From CAYJBH01 sp964369965 (GTDB lineage: Bacteria; Bacillota; Clostridia; Oscillospirales; Ruminococcaceae), in assembly GCA_964369965.1 (NCBI GenBank), contig CAYJGF010000001.1, positions 124,001-188,000 on the forward strand: a stretch of DNA of 64,000 bases, in the 5' to 3' direction. This document shows, piece after piece, positions 25,340-33,734 of the stretch; the stretch's first letter is position 1, and each line of letters opens with the position of its first letter. The notes beneath the pieces are model-generated. The model did no database searches, was not told the DNA's origin, and worked only from the letters and a program-made list of their open reading frames with translations. The position numbers and the translations under genes were made by a program.

Positions 25340-25437
25340 AACCTTATACCATACCGAAGGTAAATAGGTTGCTGCAATAAGGCCTTTGCGTGAGCATTGT
25401 GCCGCAAAGAGGGTGGTGAGTTTTCACCACCTTTTTG
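25340..25437 (+). ncRNA. tracrRNA of the type II-C CRISPR system
   Basis: The roughly 98-nt RNA starts with an anti-repeat (about 25344-25380). Its CCATACCGAAG pairs perfectly with the 3' half of the repeat, and CTGCAAT pairs, with wobbles, with the repeat's 5' GTTGTAG; a bulge lies between, as in other II-C duplexes. The nexus region AATAAGGC with CTTTGCG...CGCAAAG (about 25384-25409) resembles the Neisseria tracrRNA. A terminator stem, GGTGGTGA/TCACCACC plus TTTTT (25412-25436), ends it. It lies 20 nt before the cas9 start. Confidence 0.92.
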
Positions 25438-25456
25438 TTTTATAAAGGGGGTTGTT

Positions 25457-28400
25457 ATGTTATACAGATTGGGTCTTGATGTGGGTATAACGTCGGTCGG
25501 ATATGCAGTGCTCGCCACCGACCAAAACGCAGAGCCGACAAGAATAATTCACTCCGGTAGCAGGATTTTTGATGCGGCAGAGATGGATAAGGACGGGTCT
25601 TCACTTGCATTGCCTCGACGGGAGGCACGCGGAGCACGTCGCAGGAATCGACGTCACCGCCACCGTTTACAGAGGACAAAATCGCTTCTTCAAAATAAAA
25701 AAATTATAACTAAAAATGAGCTTTGTGACCTTTATGATAATCGGGACACCTCCGATATTTACTCCGTGCGGTATGAGGCGTTGAGTCGGTGCCTTGACAA
25801 CAGCGAATTTGCTCGACTGATGGTGCATCTTATGCAAAGGCGCGGCTTTAAATCCAACCGCAAAAATGAGGAAAAAGGCACAGAGGGTGGCAAACTGCTC
25901 GCCGCAACCGCGCAAAATACCGAACTGTTAAAAAAGCACGGATATCGCACCGTCGGCGAACTGCTTTATCACGATGAAAAATTCAGCACCCACAAACGCA
26001 ATAAGGGCGGTGACTACGGCAATACCTTTTTGCGCAGTGAGATACGCAGTGAAATAGAGACGATTTTCCAGTGTCAGCGTCGGTACAACAACCCTTTGCT
26101 CACCGAGGAATTTGCCGCGTCCTATCTTGAGATATTTGACGGGCAACGCGGATACGATGAGGGGCCGGCGAGCGGACCTTATGCCGGCGATCAGATTGAA
26201 AAAATGCTCGGTCGTTGCACCTTTGAAAAGGAGGAAAAACGCGCGGTAAAAGCGTCGTACACCTTTGAGCTTTTTAATCTGCTCTGCAAGGTGAACTCGA
26301 TTCGAATTTTGGGGGTGGACGGTTGGCGCGGGTTAGCCTCAGAGCAAAGACAAAATTTGGTATCTCTTTGCCACGAAAAAACCAATCTTAGCTATGACAG
26401 TCTTCGCTCGATTTTAAAACTCGGTGAGGGGGAGCATTTTAACCTCAGTTATGGTCATAAAGAGGTAGCAGAGGTAGAGAAAAAGGCAAAATTCAATTAT
26501 CTCGAACGCTTTCACACCATGCGAATTGCCTTTGACAAGCTCAAAAAGGGGTATATAAACACCCTGTCCTTTGACAGACGTGATGAGATAGCATATATTC
26601 TGACCTGTCACAAGAGCGACCGACGAATTCGTGAAGAGCTGCAAAAGACTACGTTCAACGAGTTTGAAAAAGAGGTGATCCTTGGCATTAACAGCTTTTC
26701 AAAGGCAGGGCATCTCTCTATCAAGGCTATGCAAAATATTATACCTCATCTTGAGTGCGGCATGACATATGACAAGGCTTGTGAGGCGGCCGGCTATGAT
26801 TTTCGCGCTCAAAAGGTCGGTGGTGAACTGTATCTTCCTAAACTGCCGCCGGATTGCCCTGAAATAACCAGCCCCGTCGTTCGACGCGCCGTCAACCAGA
26901 CCATCAAGGTGATAAATGCGGTGGTGAAACGATACGGCAGCCCCATCGCTGTCAATATAGAGCTTGCGCGTGAGCTATCAAAAAACCATCAGGACAGAAA
27001 ACTAATCGAAAGGGATCAAAAGGACAACGCCGCAAACAACGAGCGCGTGGTTGAGCAGATAAAACAACTGAGTAATATTATCGCACCGACCGGTCAAGAT
27101 ATTATTAAATATCGGCTTTGGCAGGAGCAGGATTGTAAATGCATCTATACAGGCGAGAGTCTGAAGATAGAGCGGTTGTTCGAGCCGGGCTACTGTGAAA
27201 TTGACCACATAATCCCCTATAGCATCTCATTTAATGACGGCTATAAAAACAAGGTGCTTGTCACAACCAAGGCAAATCGTGACAAGAAAAACCGCCTCCC
27301 TCTTGAGTATTTACAGAACGGCGATGAGTTTACGGTGCGAGTCAATACCATCATACGAGACAGGGTGAAACGTGCCAACCTATTAAAACAGAGTACTACC
27401 GAAGCCGATCGCGCCGAAATGAAGGAGCGGAGTTTACAGGATACACAGTTTATCTCACGATTTATGCACAGCTACATAAAAAACCACCTTGCATTTAATA
27501 ACGAGGTGGAAAAAAAGACCCGTGTTCGCGCCGTCAACGGCAGAATAACCTCCTACCTGCGCAAAAGGTGGGGGCTACGCAAGGTGCGCGAAAATGGCGA
27601 TCTGCACCACGCGGTGGACGCGGTCGTGGTGGCGTGCGTGACACAGGGTGCTATAAATTATCTCACCAACTACTCTCAATATCGCGAATTAGAGCACTAT
27701 AATCCAAAACCCGAAACGGAAAAACGGTATTTCCCCTTGCCGTGGCCGGACTTTCGAGAGGAAATGATGATGCGGTTCTCCTCCGACCCGGTCGGTATGA
27801 TGGAAAAAACACCGCTTCGCAACTATGCAAACGTCGATTTAAATAGAATAAAACCGTTTTTCGTTTCACGCAGGGTTCGCAAAAAGAGGACAGGACCGGC
27901 ACACGAGGCGACCATACGCTCGCTACGTGAGATAGACGGCGAGATGAAGATGGTGACAAAAACTCCGTTGACGAGTCTAAAATACGATGTCAAAAACGAT
28001 GAGATTGTGGGTTACTACAATCCGAGCAGTGACCGGTTGCTGTATGAAGAACTTAAAAGGCGTCTGCGCGAAGCGGACGGTGACGCTAAAAAGGCATTTC
28101 TGGACGGCTTTATCCTAAAGCCAACCCCACAGGGCTGTAAAAACTCCGACGCACCGCCGAGGGTGGAAAAAGTTAAGATTTATAAAAAATCCAGTCTTAA
28201 TGTTGAGGTGAACGAGGGTAAAGGGGCTGCTAATAATGAGTATAGAGTAAGGATTGATGTCTTTAAAATCGAAGGAGACGGATACTATTTTATACCCATC
28301 TATGTCTCTGATCTAATCAAACCGCAACTCCCTTGCAACGCGGTGGTTGCATATAAACCGTGGCGCAAGATGTCGGAGGAGGACTTTTTGTTCTCGCTCT

Positions 28401-28669
28401 ATCCGAACGATCTTGTAAATATAAAGGCGAAAAAACCGATGGTATTCTCCAAAACATTTAAGGAGGCGACGGTGGACGAGAAGTTTGTCGCGAATGATAT
28501 TCTGGTTTATTATAGGGGGGCAAATATTTCTACCGGTGCAATAACCCTGTCAACACATGACAACGCTTATTTTATAGGTGGGTGTGGAATAAAAACACTT
28601 GTCTCGATTGAAAAATACACGGTAGATGTGCTCGGCAATGTATTTAAGGCAGGCGTCGAAAAAAGCTGA
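25457..28669 (+). CDS. cas9: Compact type II-C Cas9 endonuclease
   Basis: A 1070-aa RNA-guided DNA nuclease, small for Cas9 and close in layout to the roughly 1090-aa Geobacillus enzyme. RuvC-I: LGLDVGITSVGYAVL (D8). Arg-rich bridge helix: ALPRREARGARRRNRRHRHR (about 51-70). RuvC-II: VNIELARELS (E502). HNH: YCEIDHIIPYSISFNDGYKN (H584). RuvC-III: DLHHAVDAVVVA (H718, D721). The C-terminal PAM-interacting part has VRIDVFKIEGDGYYFIPIYV and SLYPNDLVNI, as in the Geobacillus group. All catalytic residues are intact. The start at 25457 (MLYRLGLD) follows AAAGGGGG; an earlier frame from 25397 would run through the tracrRNA. cas1 and cas2 follow. Confidence 0.97.
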   Translation: MLYRLGLDVGITSVGYAVLATDQNAEPTRIIHSGSRIFDAAEMDKDGSSLALPRREARGARRRNRRHRHRLQRTKSLLQNKKIITKNELCDLYDNRDTSDIYSVRYEALSRCLDNSEFARLMVHLMQRRGFKSNRKNEEKGTEGGKLLAATAQNTELLKKHGYRTVGELLYHDEKFSTHKRNKGGDYGNTFLRSEIRSEIETIFQCQRRYNNPLLTEEFAASYLEIFDGQRGYDEGPASGPYAGDQIEKMLGRCTFEKEEKRAVKASYTFELFNLLCKVNSIRILGVDGWRGLASEQRQNLVSLCHEKTNLSYDSLRSILKLGEGEHFNLSYGHKEVAEVEKKAKFNYLERFHTMRIAFDKLKKGYINTLSFDRRDEIAYILTCHKSDRRIREELQKTTFNEFEKEVILGINSFSKAGHLSIKAMQNIIPHLECGMTYDKACEAAGYDFRAQKVGGELYLPKLPPDCPEITSPVVRRAVNQTIKVINAVVKRYGSPIAVNIELARELSKNHQDRKLIERDQKDNAANNERVVEQIKQLSNIIAPTGQDIIKYRLWQEQDCKCIYTGESLKIERLFEPGYCEIDHIIPYSISFNDGYKNKVLVTTKANRDKKNRLPLEYLQNGDEFTVRVNTIIRDRVKRANLLKQSTTEADRAEMKERSLQDTQFISRFMHSYIKNHLAFNNEVEKKTRVRAVNGRITSYLRKRWGLRKVRENGDLHHAVDAVVVACVTQGAINYLTNYSQYRELEHYNPKPETEKRYFPLPWPDFREEMMMRFSSDPVGMMEKTPLRNYANVDLNRIKPFFVSRRVRKKRTGPAHEATIRSLREIDGEMKMVTKTPLTSLKYDVKNDEIVGYYNPSSDRLLYEELKRRLREADGDAKKAFLDGFILKPTPQGCKNSDAPPRVEKVKIYKKSSLNVEVNEGKGAANNEYRVRIDVFKIEGDGYYFIPIYVSDLIKPQLPCNAVVAYKPWRKMSEEDFLFSLYPNDLVNIKAKKPMVFSKTFKEATVDEKFVANDILVYYRGANISTGAITLSTHDNAYFIGGCGIKTLVSIEKYTVDVLGNVFKAGVEKS

Positions 28670-28688
28670 GCAAAATAAGGGGTGAGTC

Positions 28689-29582
28689 ATGGCATATCGA
28701 ACGGTCTGTATTGAAAACGCGGCGAAACTGTCGCTAAAAAATTCACAGCTGATGATTGAGTGGGAGCGAAGTGGTTCGGTGCCTATAGAAGACCTCTCGG
28801 TACTGCTCATAGAGTCCGGCAGGGTGACCTGCAGCAGCTCGTTGTTGTCGGAGCTTGCACAGCAGGGGGTTGCAGTGATGTTCTGCGATAAAAAACACAC
28901 CCCCTGCGCCGTGTTGACCGGATATCATTCCCACTCGCGTCAGGTCAAGATGCTCTACTCCCAGCTTGAAACAAAACTGCCGCTCAAAAAACAGCTCTGG
29001 AAAAGTGTGGTGAGTGCGAAGATTTTAAATCAGGCGACGACATTGGAGCTCTGTGGCATAGCAGGTGCACAGCAGTTGAAAACAATTGCAAAGCGGGTAA
29101 TGTCCGGCGACTCCACAAACACCGAGGCGGTGGCGGCATCGCGTTATTTCAAGATGTTGTTCGGCGAATTTTTCACACGGCGTGCCGACAACACCATCAA
29201 TGCACGTCTCAACTATGGCTACAGCATAATACGCTCGGTAATCTGTCGGGAGCTGATTCTCTATGGATTGGAGCCTTGTCTTGGGATACACCATGACAAT
29301 CAGCTCAATGCATATAACCTTGCGGATGATATTATCGAGCCGTTTCGACCGGTTGTTGACCTGTGTGTCGCCTCGATGGATGCCACTCACGAGATGACAA
29401 CGCAGGACAAACGCGATCTCGTCGCGATACTCAACCTAAATATGTTGGTAGGCACCGAGCGGCACCCACTTTTTTATGCAGTGACCAAGGTGGTGCAGTC
29501 ATTACAAAAAAGTTTTTTACAACAAGAGGACTGTCTGATAATGCCCGCCGTATTATCGCCAAAAATTCACGAGTATGAATAG
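28689..29582 (+). CDS. cas1: CRISPR integrase Cas1 (type II)
   Basis: This 297-aa type II Cas1 inserts new spacers together with Cas2. The N-terminal beta domain holds IENAAKLSLKNSQLMIEWE and ESGRVTCSSSLLSEL. The helical catalytic domain contains ARLNYGYSIIRSVICRELIL (about 173-192), GLEPCLGIHHDNQLNAYNLA (about 195-214, catalytic His) and DDIIEPFRPVVD (about 215-226, Glu/Asp). The order cas9-cas1-cas2 with no csn2 or cas4 defines subtype II-C. Confidence 0.97.
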   Translation: MAYRTVCIENAAKLSLKNSQLMIEWERSGSVPIEDLSVLLIESGRVTCSSSLLSELAQQGVAVMFCDKKHTPCAVLTGYHSHSRQVKMLYSQLETKLPLKKQLWKSVVSAKILNQATTLELCGIAGAQQLKTIAKRVMSGDSTNTEAVAASRYFKMLFGEFFTRRADNTINARLNYGYSIIRSVICRELILYGLEPCLGIHHDNQLNAYNLADDIIEPFRPVVDLCVASMDATHEMTTQDKRDLVAILNLNMLVGTERHPLFYAVTKVVQSLQKSFLQQEDCLIMPAVLSPKIHEYE

Positions 29583-29591
29583 CGAGAAGAT

Positions 29592-29906
29592 ATGTTTATG
29601 CGGATGATAGTGTTTTTCGACCTACCTGTCAAGGAGAAATATCAACAAAAAGCTGCGACAAGATTTCGCAACTTTTTAATAAAGGACGGTTATTGTATGG
29701 TGCAGTACTCGGTTTACAGCAGGGTGTGCAACGGCACCGATGCTGTAGAAAAGCACATGGAACGGATAAAACCTTGGGTGCCGGACAATGGCTCGGTCCG
29801 CGTCTTAACCATAACGGAAAAACAGTATCAAGCGATGACTATACTGCTGGGCAATCTCGCCCCGAACGAACAACCGTTCATAGCGGAGCAATTATCTTTT
29901 TTTTAA
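29592..29906 (+). CDS. cas2: CRISPR-associated Cas2
   Basis: A 104-aa ferredoxin-fold protein that forms the adaptation complex with Cas1. MIVFFDLPVKEKYQQKAAT (about 5-23) carries the conserved first-strand Asp, and RFRNFLIKDGYCMVQYSVYS (about 24-43) and VRVLTITEKQYQAM follow. It starts 9 nt after cas1; the initiator could be 29592 or the second ATG at 29598. The coding region ends 97 nt before the first CRISPR repeat. Confidence 0.95.
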   Translation: MFMRMIVFFDLPVKEKYQQKAATRFRNFLIKDGYCMVQYSVYSRVCNGTDAVEKHMERIKPWVPDNGSVRVLTITEKQYQAMTILLGNLAPNEQPFIAEQLSFF

Positions 29907-29959
29907 AAAAATGGTGAAATTGGCAGAAAATAATAAAAACATATAAATTTCCGCACAAC

Positions 29960-29995
29960 AAAAACGCCGTAAAACCGCTGTTTTAAAGCGTTTTT
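29960..29995. terminator. Bidirectional terminator between cas2 and the CRISPR array
   Basis: An outer stem AAAAACGC/GCGTTTTT encloses an inner TAAAAC/GTTTTA stem. T runs occur on both strands, so it can end the cas mRNA on the plus strand and the crRNA transcripts on the minus strand. It leaves only 8 nt to the first repeat. Confidence 0.75.
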
Positions 29996-30003
29996 TGTCC
30001 CTT

Positions 30004-30172
30004 ATTATACCATACCGAAGATAAAAAGGGAACTACAACCTTCGTAAAACCGCCGTTGTTCTTTGCTTTTATTATACCATACCGAAGATAAAAAGGGAAC
30101 TACAACTTAAAATTAAATATAATTGCTATTATCTTGATTATACCATACCGAAGATAAAAAGGGAACTACATT
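30004..30172 (-). CRISPR. Three-repeat type II-C CRISPR array (two spacers)
   Basis: 36-bp repeats lie at 30004-30039, 30071-30106 and 30137-30172. The first two are identical; the third differs at its last two bases. Spacers are 31 nt (30040-30070) and 30 nt (30107-30136). In crRNA sense (minus strand) the repeat runs from GTTGTAGTTCCC to GGTATGGTATAAT, as in other II-C arrays and complementary to the tracrRNA. Every repeat ends in TGGTATAAT, an extended -10, so each spacer can be transcribed from its own promoter, as described in Neisseria. The degenerate repeat is at the 5' end in crRNA sense, also as in other II-C loci. Confidence 0.96.
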
Positions 30173-30249
30173 TTTTAACGATCTGTAATTTCAAAAACAC
30201 TTTATTTTTTTTAACAGATGTGCTACAATTATAAAAAACGGAGGCAGGT

Positions 30250-31062
30250 ATGCAAACAATCAAATTTACACCAATGAACGGCACCGATGGGAATGTGGTC
30301 GGATATCTCCACACCCCTCTCACCGAGATGGAAAATCATCGCAAATATTTCCCGAGCGTTGTCATATGCCCCGGTGGTGGGTACCAATTTTGTTCCGCTC
30401 GGGAGGCGGAGCCGGTCGCGTTCGAGTATTTTGCCGCCGGGTATAACGTTTTTATTCTCTACTATTCGATAGGTGAGAACATAAAGCATTTTAACCCACT
30501 CAAAGAGCTCAGTTCCACCGTCATGGCGATTAGAGAGAACAAATACGAGTGGGGTTGCGACCCCGATAGAATTGCCGTTACAGGATTTTCGGCAGGTGGG
30601 CACCTCGCCGCTTCGCTGTGTACACTTTGGAATAACCCGGAGTTTTTAAAGCAGTTTGACAACAAAAACGGTCGGAACAAACCAAACGCAGGCATAATAA
30701 ATTATGCTGTCATTTCGGCGGACAAAAACATTCGCCACGAGGGGAGTTTTTCGACACTTACCGACGGGGAGTTTGAAGAGATGGAACTGCTCTTTTCTCT
30801 CGAAAAGCAGATTACGAACGACTGCCCTCCTATCTTTATTTTTCATACCGTCGATGACACCGTCGTGCCGGTGGAGAATGCACTTGTCCTCATGAGTGCA
30901 TTGCAAAAAAATAAAATTTCGTTTGAGGCACACCTTTTCCCGAGTGGCACACATGGTATTTCGGTCTGCACAGAGGAGACCGGTTCAAATAACCCCTATG
31001 TCGGCAGATGGATGGAGCTTAGCAAATGCTGGCTCGCACAGATTTTTAATTTCGTTAAATAG
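30250..31062 (+). CDS. Acetyl esterase-like alpha/beta hydrolase
   Basis: This 270-aa cytoplasmic hydrolase of the acetyl-xylan-esterase/BD-FAE-like group has an oxyanion motif VICPGGGYQFCSAREAEPVA (about 38-57), nucleophile AVTGFSAGGHLAAS (about 98-111, Ser in GFSAGG), an acid in FHTVDDTVVPVENA (about 198-211) and His in FPSGTHGISVC (about 231-241). It lacks a signal peptide, so it acts on imported, acylated sugars or small esters. The AGGAGGCAGGT ribosome site is good, and an extended -10 (TGCTACAAT, 30221-30229) lies upstream. It is the first gene of a plus-strand run to 34655. Confidence 0.82.
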   Translation: MQTIKFTPMNGTDGNVVGYLHTPLTEMENHRKYFPSVVICPGGGYQFCSAREAEPVAFEYFAAGYNVFILYYSIGENIKHFNPLKELSSTVMAIRENKYEWGCDPDRIAVTGFSAGGHLAASLCTLWNNPEFLKQFDNKNGRNKPNAGIINYAVISADKNIRHEGSFSTLTDGEFEEMELLFSLEKQITNDCPPIFIFHTVDDTVVPVENALVLMSALQKNKISFEAHLFPSGTHGISVCTEETGSNNPYVGRWMELSKCWLAQIFNFVK

Positions 31063-31076
31063 TTAGAGGAAAAATT

Positions 31077-32318
31077 ATGAGCATTACTCAAAAGGATAGA
31101 GAGCGTCTGCATTCCCTTGCACACAAACAACTTGAATATGCAAACAGCCCCGAGAATGATATTATATTAAAAAAATGGCAGGCACAGGCACAAAAACGTC
31201 GAGAAACGCCGACTGTGCGGTTGCTTTTTTCCAACTTCCCCGAAGAGGTGGTCTACAATCGACTAAAATGTGAGTCGACATATGCACGTCGGTTGGAAGA
31301 GATTTTTCTCTGCACCCTTGTCGGTCGTGAACTGTTCGGCGACGACACGCCTATAGCGGACTTTTTTGCAATAAAACAGGGCGCAAGTATAAAACCGTTC
31401 GGCATTTCACCAAATCTTGTAATGCAAAACTCCCATGAACATTCCAACGGCTATCACATAGAAAATGTTATCGAGGACCTCGATGAGGAGTTTGAAAAGC
31501 TCAAAGGTGGCAGTTTCACCGTCGACATAGAGGGTAGGGATGAAATGGTGTCGGTTGCAGAAGAGATTTTCGGGGATATTCTGCCGGTTAAAATAACGAT
31601 GGACAGCCTCACCGGTTCCATGACAAATCCTCTTGTACATCTCATGGGGATGGAAAACTACTACATATCCATGATGGACTCCCCCGATACTCTCCATAAG
31701 GTTATGGATATGGCTACAAAGGTATACGAGAGCTATTATGATTATATCGAGCAGAACAATCTGCTGCTGCCGACAAACGGGTTCAGTGCGTTAGCGCAGG
31801 AGAGCTTTGCCTTTACTGAGGAACTGACGAGCGATAAAGCAACCCGCACAACCGACTGTTGGGGCTTTTTAGAGTCGCAGGAGACGACTGCGGTGTCGCC
31901 GGATATGTTTGGCGAGTTTGTGTTCCCATATCAGGACAGACTTGCAAAGCGGTTCGGTCTGTTGTCCTATGGATGTTGCGAGCGTGTGGACGCTATTTTA
32001 GAAAAATATATTTTAAAATGGAAAAATTTAAGAAAATTATCGGTATCGCCATTTAACAACGAGTATCATGTCGGTGAGCTTATCCGCGGCAGTGATGTCA
32101 TCTACTACAGCAAGCCGAGGGCGGAGCAGGTGACCATGGACGGACCCATGGACGAGGATGCAATCCGCGATAACTTTAAGATGGTGTGCGAGGCGGCGAG
32201 CGGATGCCTTTTTGAGGTAGCACAACGTGAGGTCGGCACCATATTTGGTGACTACAACCGCGGACGTCGATACGTGCAAATCTTGCGTGAATGTATCGAG
32301 GATTATTGGAGAGCATAA
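31077..32318 (+). CDS. Uroporphyrinogen decarboxylase (URO-D) family protein, non-haem type
   Basis: This 413-aa protein is related to URO-D and the corrinoid methyltransferase MtaA/CmuA group by its overall TIM-barrel pattern. Examples are MGMENYYISMMDSPDTLHKVMDMA-like helices (about 204-227), ALAQESFAFTEEL, WGFLESQETTAVSPDMFGEF (about 261-280) and the metal-site-like LLSYGCCERVD (about 298-308). Haem-pathway URO-D is about 350 aa and has different N-terminal Arg motifs, so a haem role is unlikely. Members of this clade often lie in sugar or one-carbon clusters of Clostridia. It overlaps the next gene by one base (TAATG). Confidence 0.7.
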   Translation: MSITQKDRERLHSLAHKQLEYANSPENDIILKKWQAQAQKRRETPTVRLLFSNFPEEVVYNRLKCESTYARRLEEIFLCTLVGRELFGDDTPIADFFAIKQGASIKPFGISPNLVMQNSHEHSNGYHIENVIEDLDEEFEKLKGGSFTVDIEGRDEMVSVAEEIFGDILPVKITMDSLTGSMTNPLVHLMGMENYYISMMDSPDTLHKVMDMATKVYESYYDYIEQNNLLLPTNGFSALAQESFAFTEELTSDKATRTTDCWGFLESQETTAVSPDMFGEFVFPYQDRLAKRFGLLSYGCCERVDAILEKYILKWKNLRKLSVSPFNNEYHVGELIRGSDVIYYSKPRAEQVTMDGPMDEDAIRDNFKMVCEAASGCLFEVAQREVGTIFGDYNRGRRYVQILRECIEDYWRA

Positions 32319-33724
32319 TGAGTGCTTTTATGCAAAGAGAAAAGATAGAAAATTGGTTTAAAGACAAGCGAAATGAGATGATTGCGGACCTCAAAAAACT
32401 GGTTGAGATAAACTCGGTCAGTGTAAAAAGTGAGGGCAAACATGTCTGCGGTGAGAATTGCGCCGTGGTTTTAGATACTATGCTGGAAATGGGCGAGGGC
32501 TATGGTTTTAGGTGTGAGAACGCCGATTATTACGGTGGCAGGATATCCTATCAAAACGGTGAAAAAACGATAGGGATGTGGGGTCATCTCGATATCGTAC
32601 CACATGGCGACGATTGGATTTATCCGAAATATGAGATGACCGTGACGGACGAGTTTTTGATAGGGCGAGGGGTTGCGGACAACAAAAATGCCTGCATACA
32701 AAACCTCTATGCTATGCGGTGCATCAAAGATCTCGGCATAGACATCAAGAGCACCCTTTCGCTCTTTGTAGGGTGCGCCGAGGAGGTCGGTATGCATGAC
32801 GTCGAAAAAATCGTCGACAAATTCGGCGAGAGCGATGTTGCTATCGTAACCGATTCCTCTTTCCCTGTCTGCAACGGCGAAAAGGGTATCTTTTCCGCAC
32901 TACTCTCCTGTGATAGGTTCAGCGATGATATTGTCGACTTTAATGCAGGGTTGGTGGAGAATGCCCTGCCGGGATCTGCTTATATAGTACTTAATCGATC
33001 TATAGACGAGTTTGCAAACCTTTCGAACTCTATCACTGTTGAAGCGACCACAAACGGCGTCAAGCTCTCTGCCGTGGGCAGTGCCTGTCATGCCGCCTCG
33101 CCGGAGGATGGGGTCAACGCTATAGCCGTGCTTTTAAAACCTCTGCTTGACAACAACATCTTTCATGCGTGTGATGCGCCGTATTTTAACTTTATTTTCC
33201 ATCTTTGCAGTACGCACGACGGGAGCGCACTCGACATAATATATGAGGACGATGTGAGTGGTCCGCTCACCTTGGCCGCCTGTGTCGTGCGAAAAAATGA
33301 TGGCGCGGTGAGTTTGTCACTCAACATCAGATATCCTGTGACAACAAAGGACGACGATATGATAAGCTCTATTGAAAAAGCAGCAAGGAGAAATGGATTT
33401 GACCTTGTGAAGTCGGACAATAACAAACCATATTTTCAACCGGAAAACACATGGTATGTCAAAACCTTGATGAAAATCTACTGCGAGATAACCGACCGAC
33501 CGGTGAGATGTTATACCATGGGCGGCGGCACCTATGCGAGAAAGTTGAAAAATGCGGTCGGTTTCGGCCCCGGCATAAAATCTGATTTCGCTGCGATAAA
33601 TCTGCCGGCGCACCATGGCTCACCACACATGCCGGATGAGGCGATAAAGATCGAAAATTTTATCAAGGCGGCGGTCATCTATACCCTTTCGTTGATAGAG
33701 CTTGACAAGCTAATTACATCTTAA
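32318..33724 (+). CDS. M20-family dipeptidase (PepV/Sapep-like)
   Basis: A 468-aa di-zinc peptidase. Metal-site motifs are WGHLDIVPHGDDW (about 88-100), GRGVADNKNACIQNLYA (about 117-133, bridging Asp), GCAEEVGMHD (about 151-160, Glu pair) and the C-terminal HHGSPHMPDEAI (about 436-447). MGGGTYARKLKNAVGFGPG (about 400-418) matches PepV/Sapep dipeptidases, which hydrolyse small dipeptides such as beta-Ala-His or D-Ala-containing ones. The start at 32318 overlaps the preceding stop and follows GGAG; an upstream frame from 32291 is not needed. Confidence 0.87.
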   Translation: MSAFMQREKIENWFKDKRNEMIADLKKLVEINSVSVKSEGKHVCGENCAVVLDTMLEMGEGYGFRCENADYYGGRISYQNGEKTIGMWGHLDIVPHGDDWIYPKYEMTVTDEFLIGRGVADNKNACIQNLYAMRCIKDLGIDIKSTLSLFVGCAEEVGMHDVEKIVDKFGESDVAIVTDSSFPVCNGEKGIFSALLSCDRFSDDIVDFNAGLVENALPGSAYIVLNRSIDEFANLSNSITVEATTNGVKLSAVGSACHAASPEDGVNAIAVLLKPLLDNNIFHACDAPYFNFIFHLCSTHDGSALDIIYEDDVSGPLTLAACVVRKNDGAVSLSLNIRYPVTTKDDDMISSIEKAARRNGFDLVKSDNNKPYFQPENTWYVKTLMKIYCEITDRPVRCYTMGGGTYARKLKNAVGFGPGIKSDFAAINLPAHHGSPHMPDEAIKIENFIKAAVIYTLSLIELDKLITS

Positions 33725-33734
33725 GGAGGACATT

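Noticed and set aside
25075..25340. Replication origin next to rpmH
   Set aside because: No DnaA boxes, no AT-rich repeat unit and no dnaA or dnaN gene were seen.
25397..25456. An N-terminal extension of Cas9 from an ATG-less upstream start
   Set aside because: It runs through the tracrRNA terminator and lacks a ribosome site; the family N-terminus starts at 25457.
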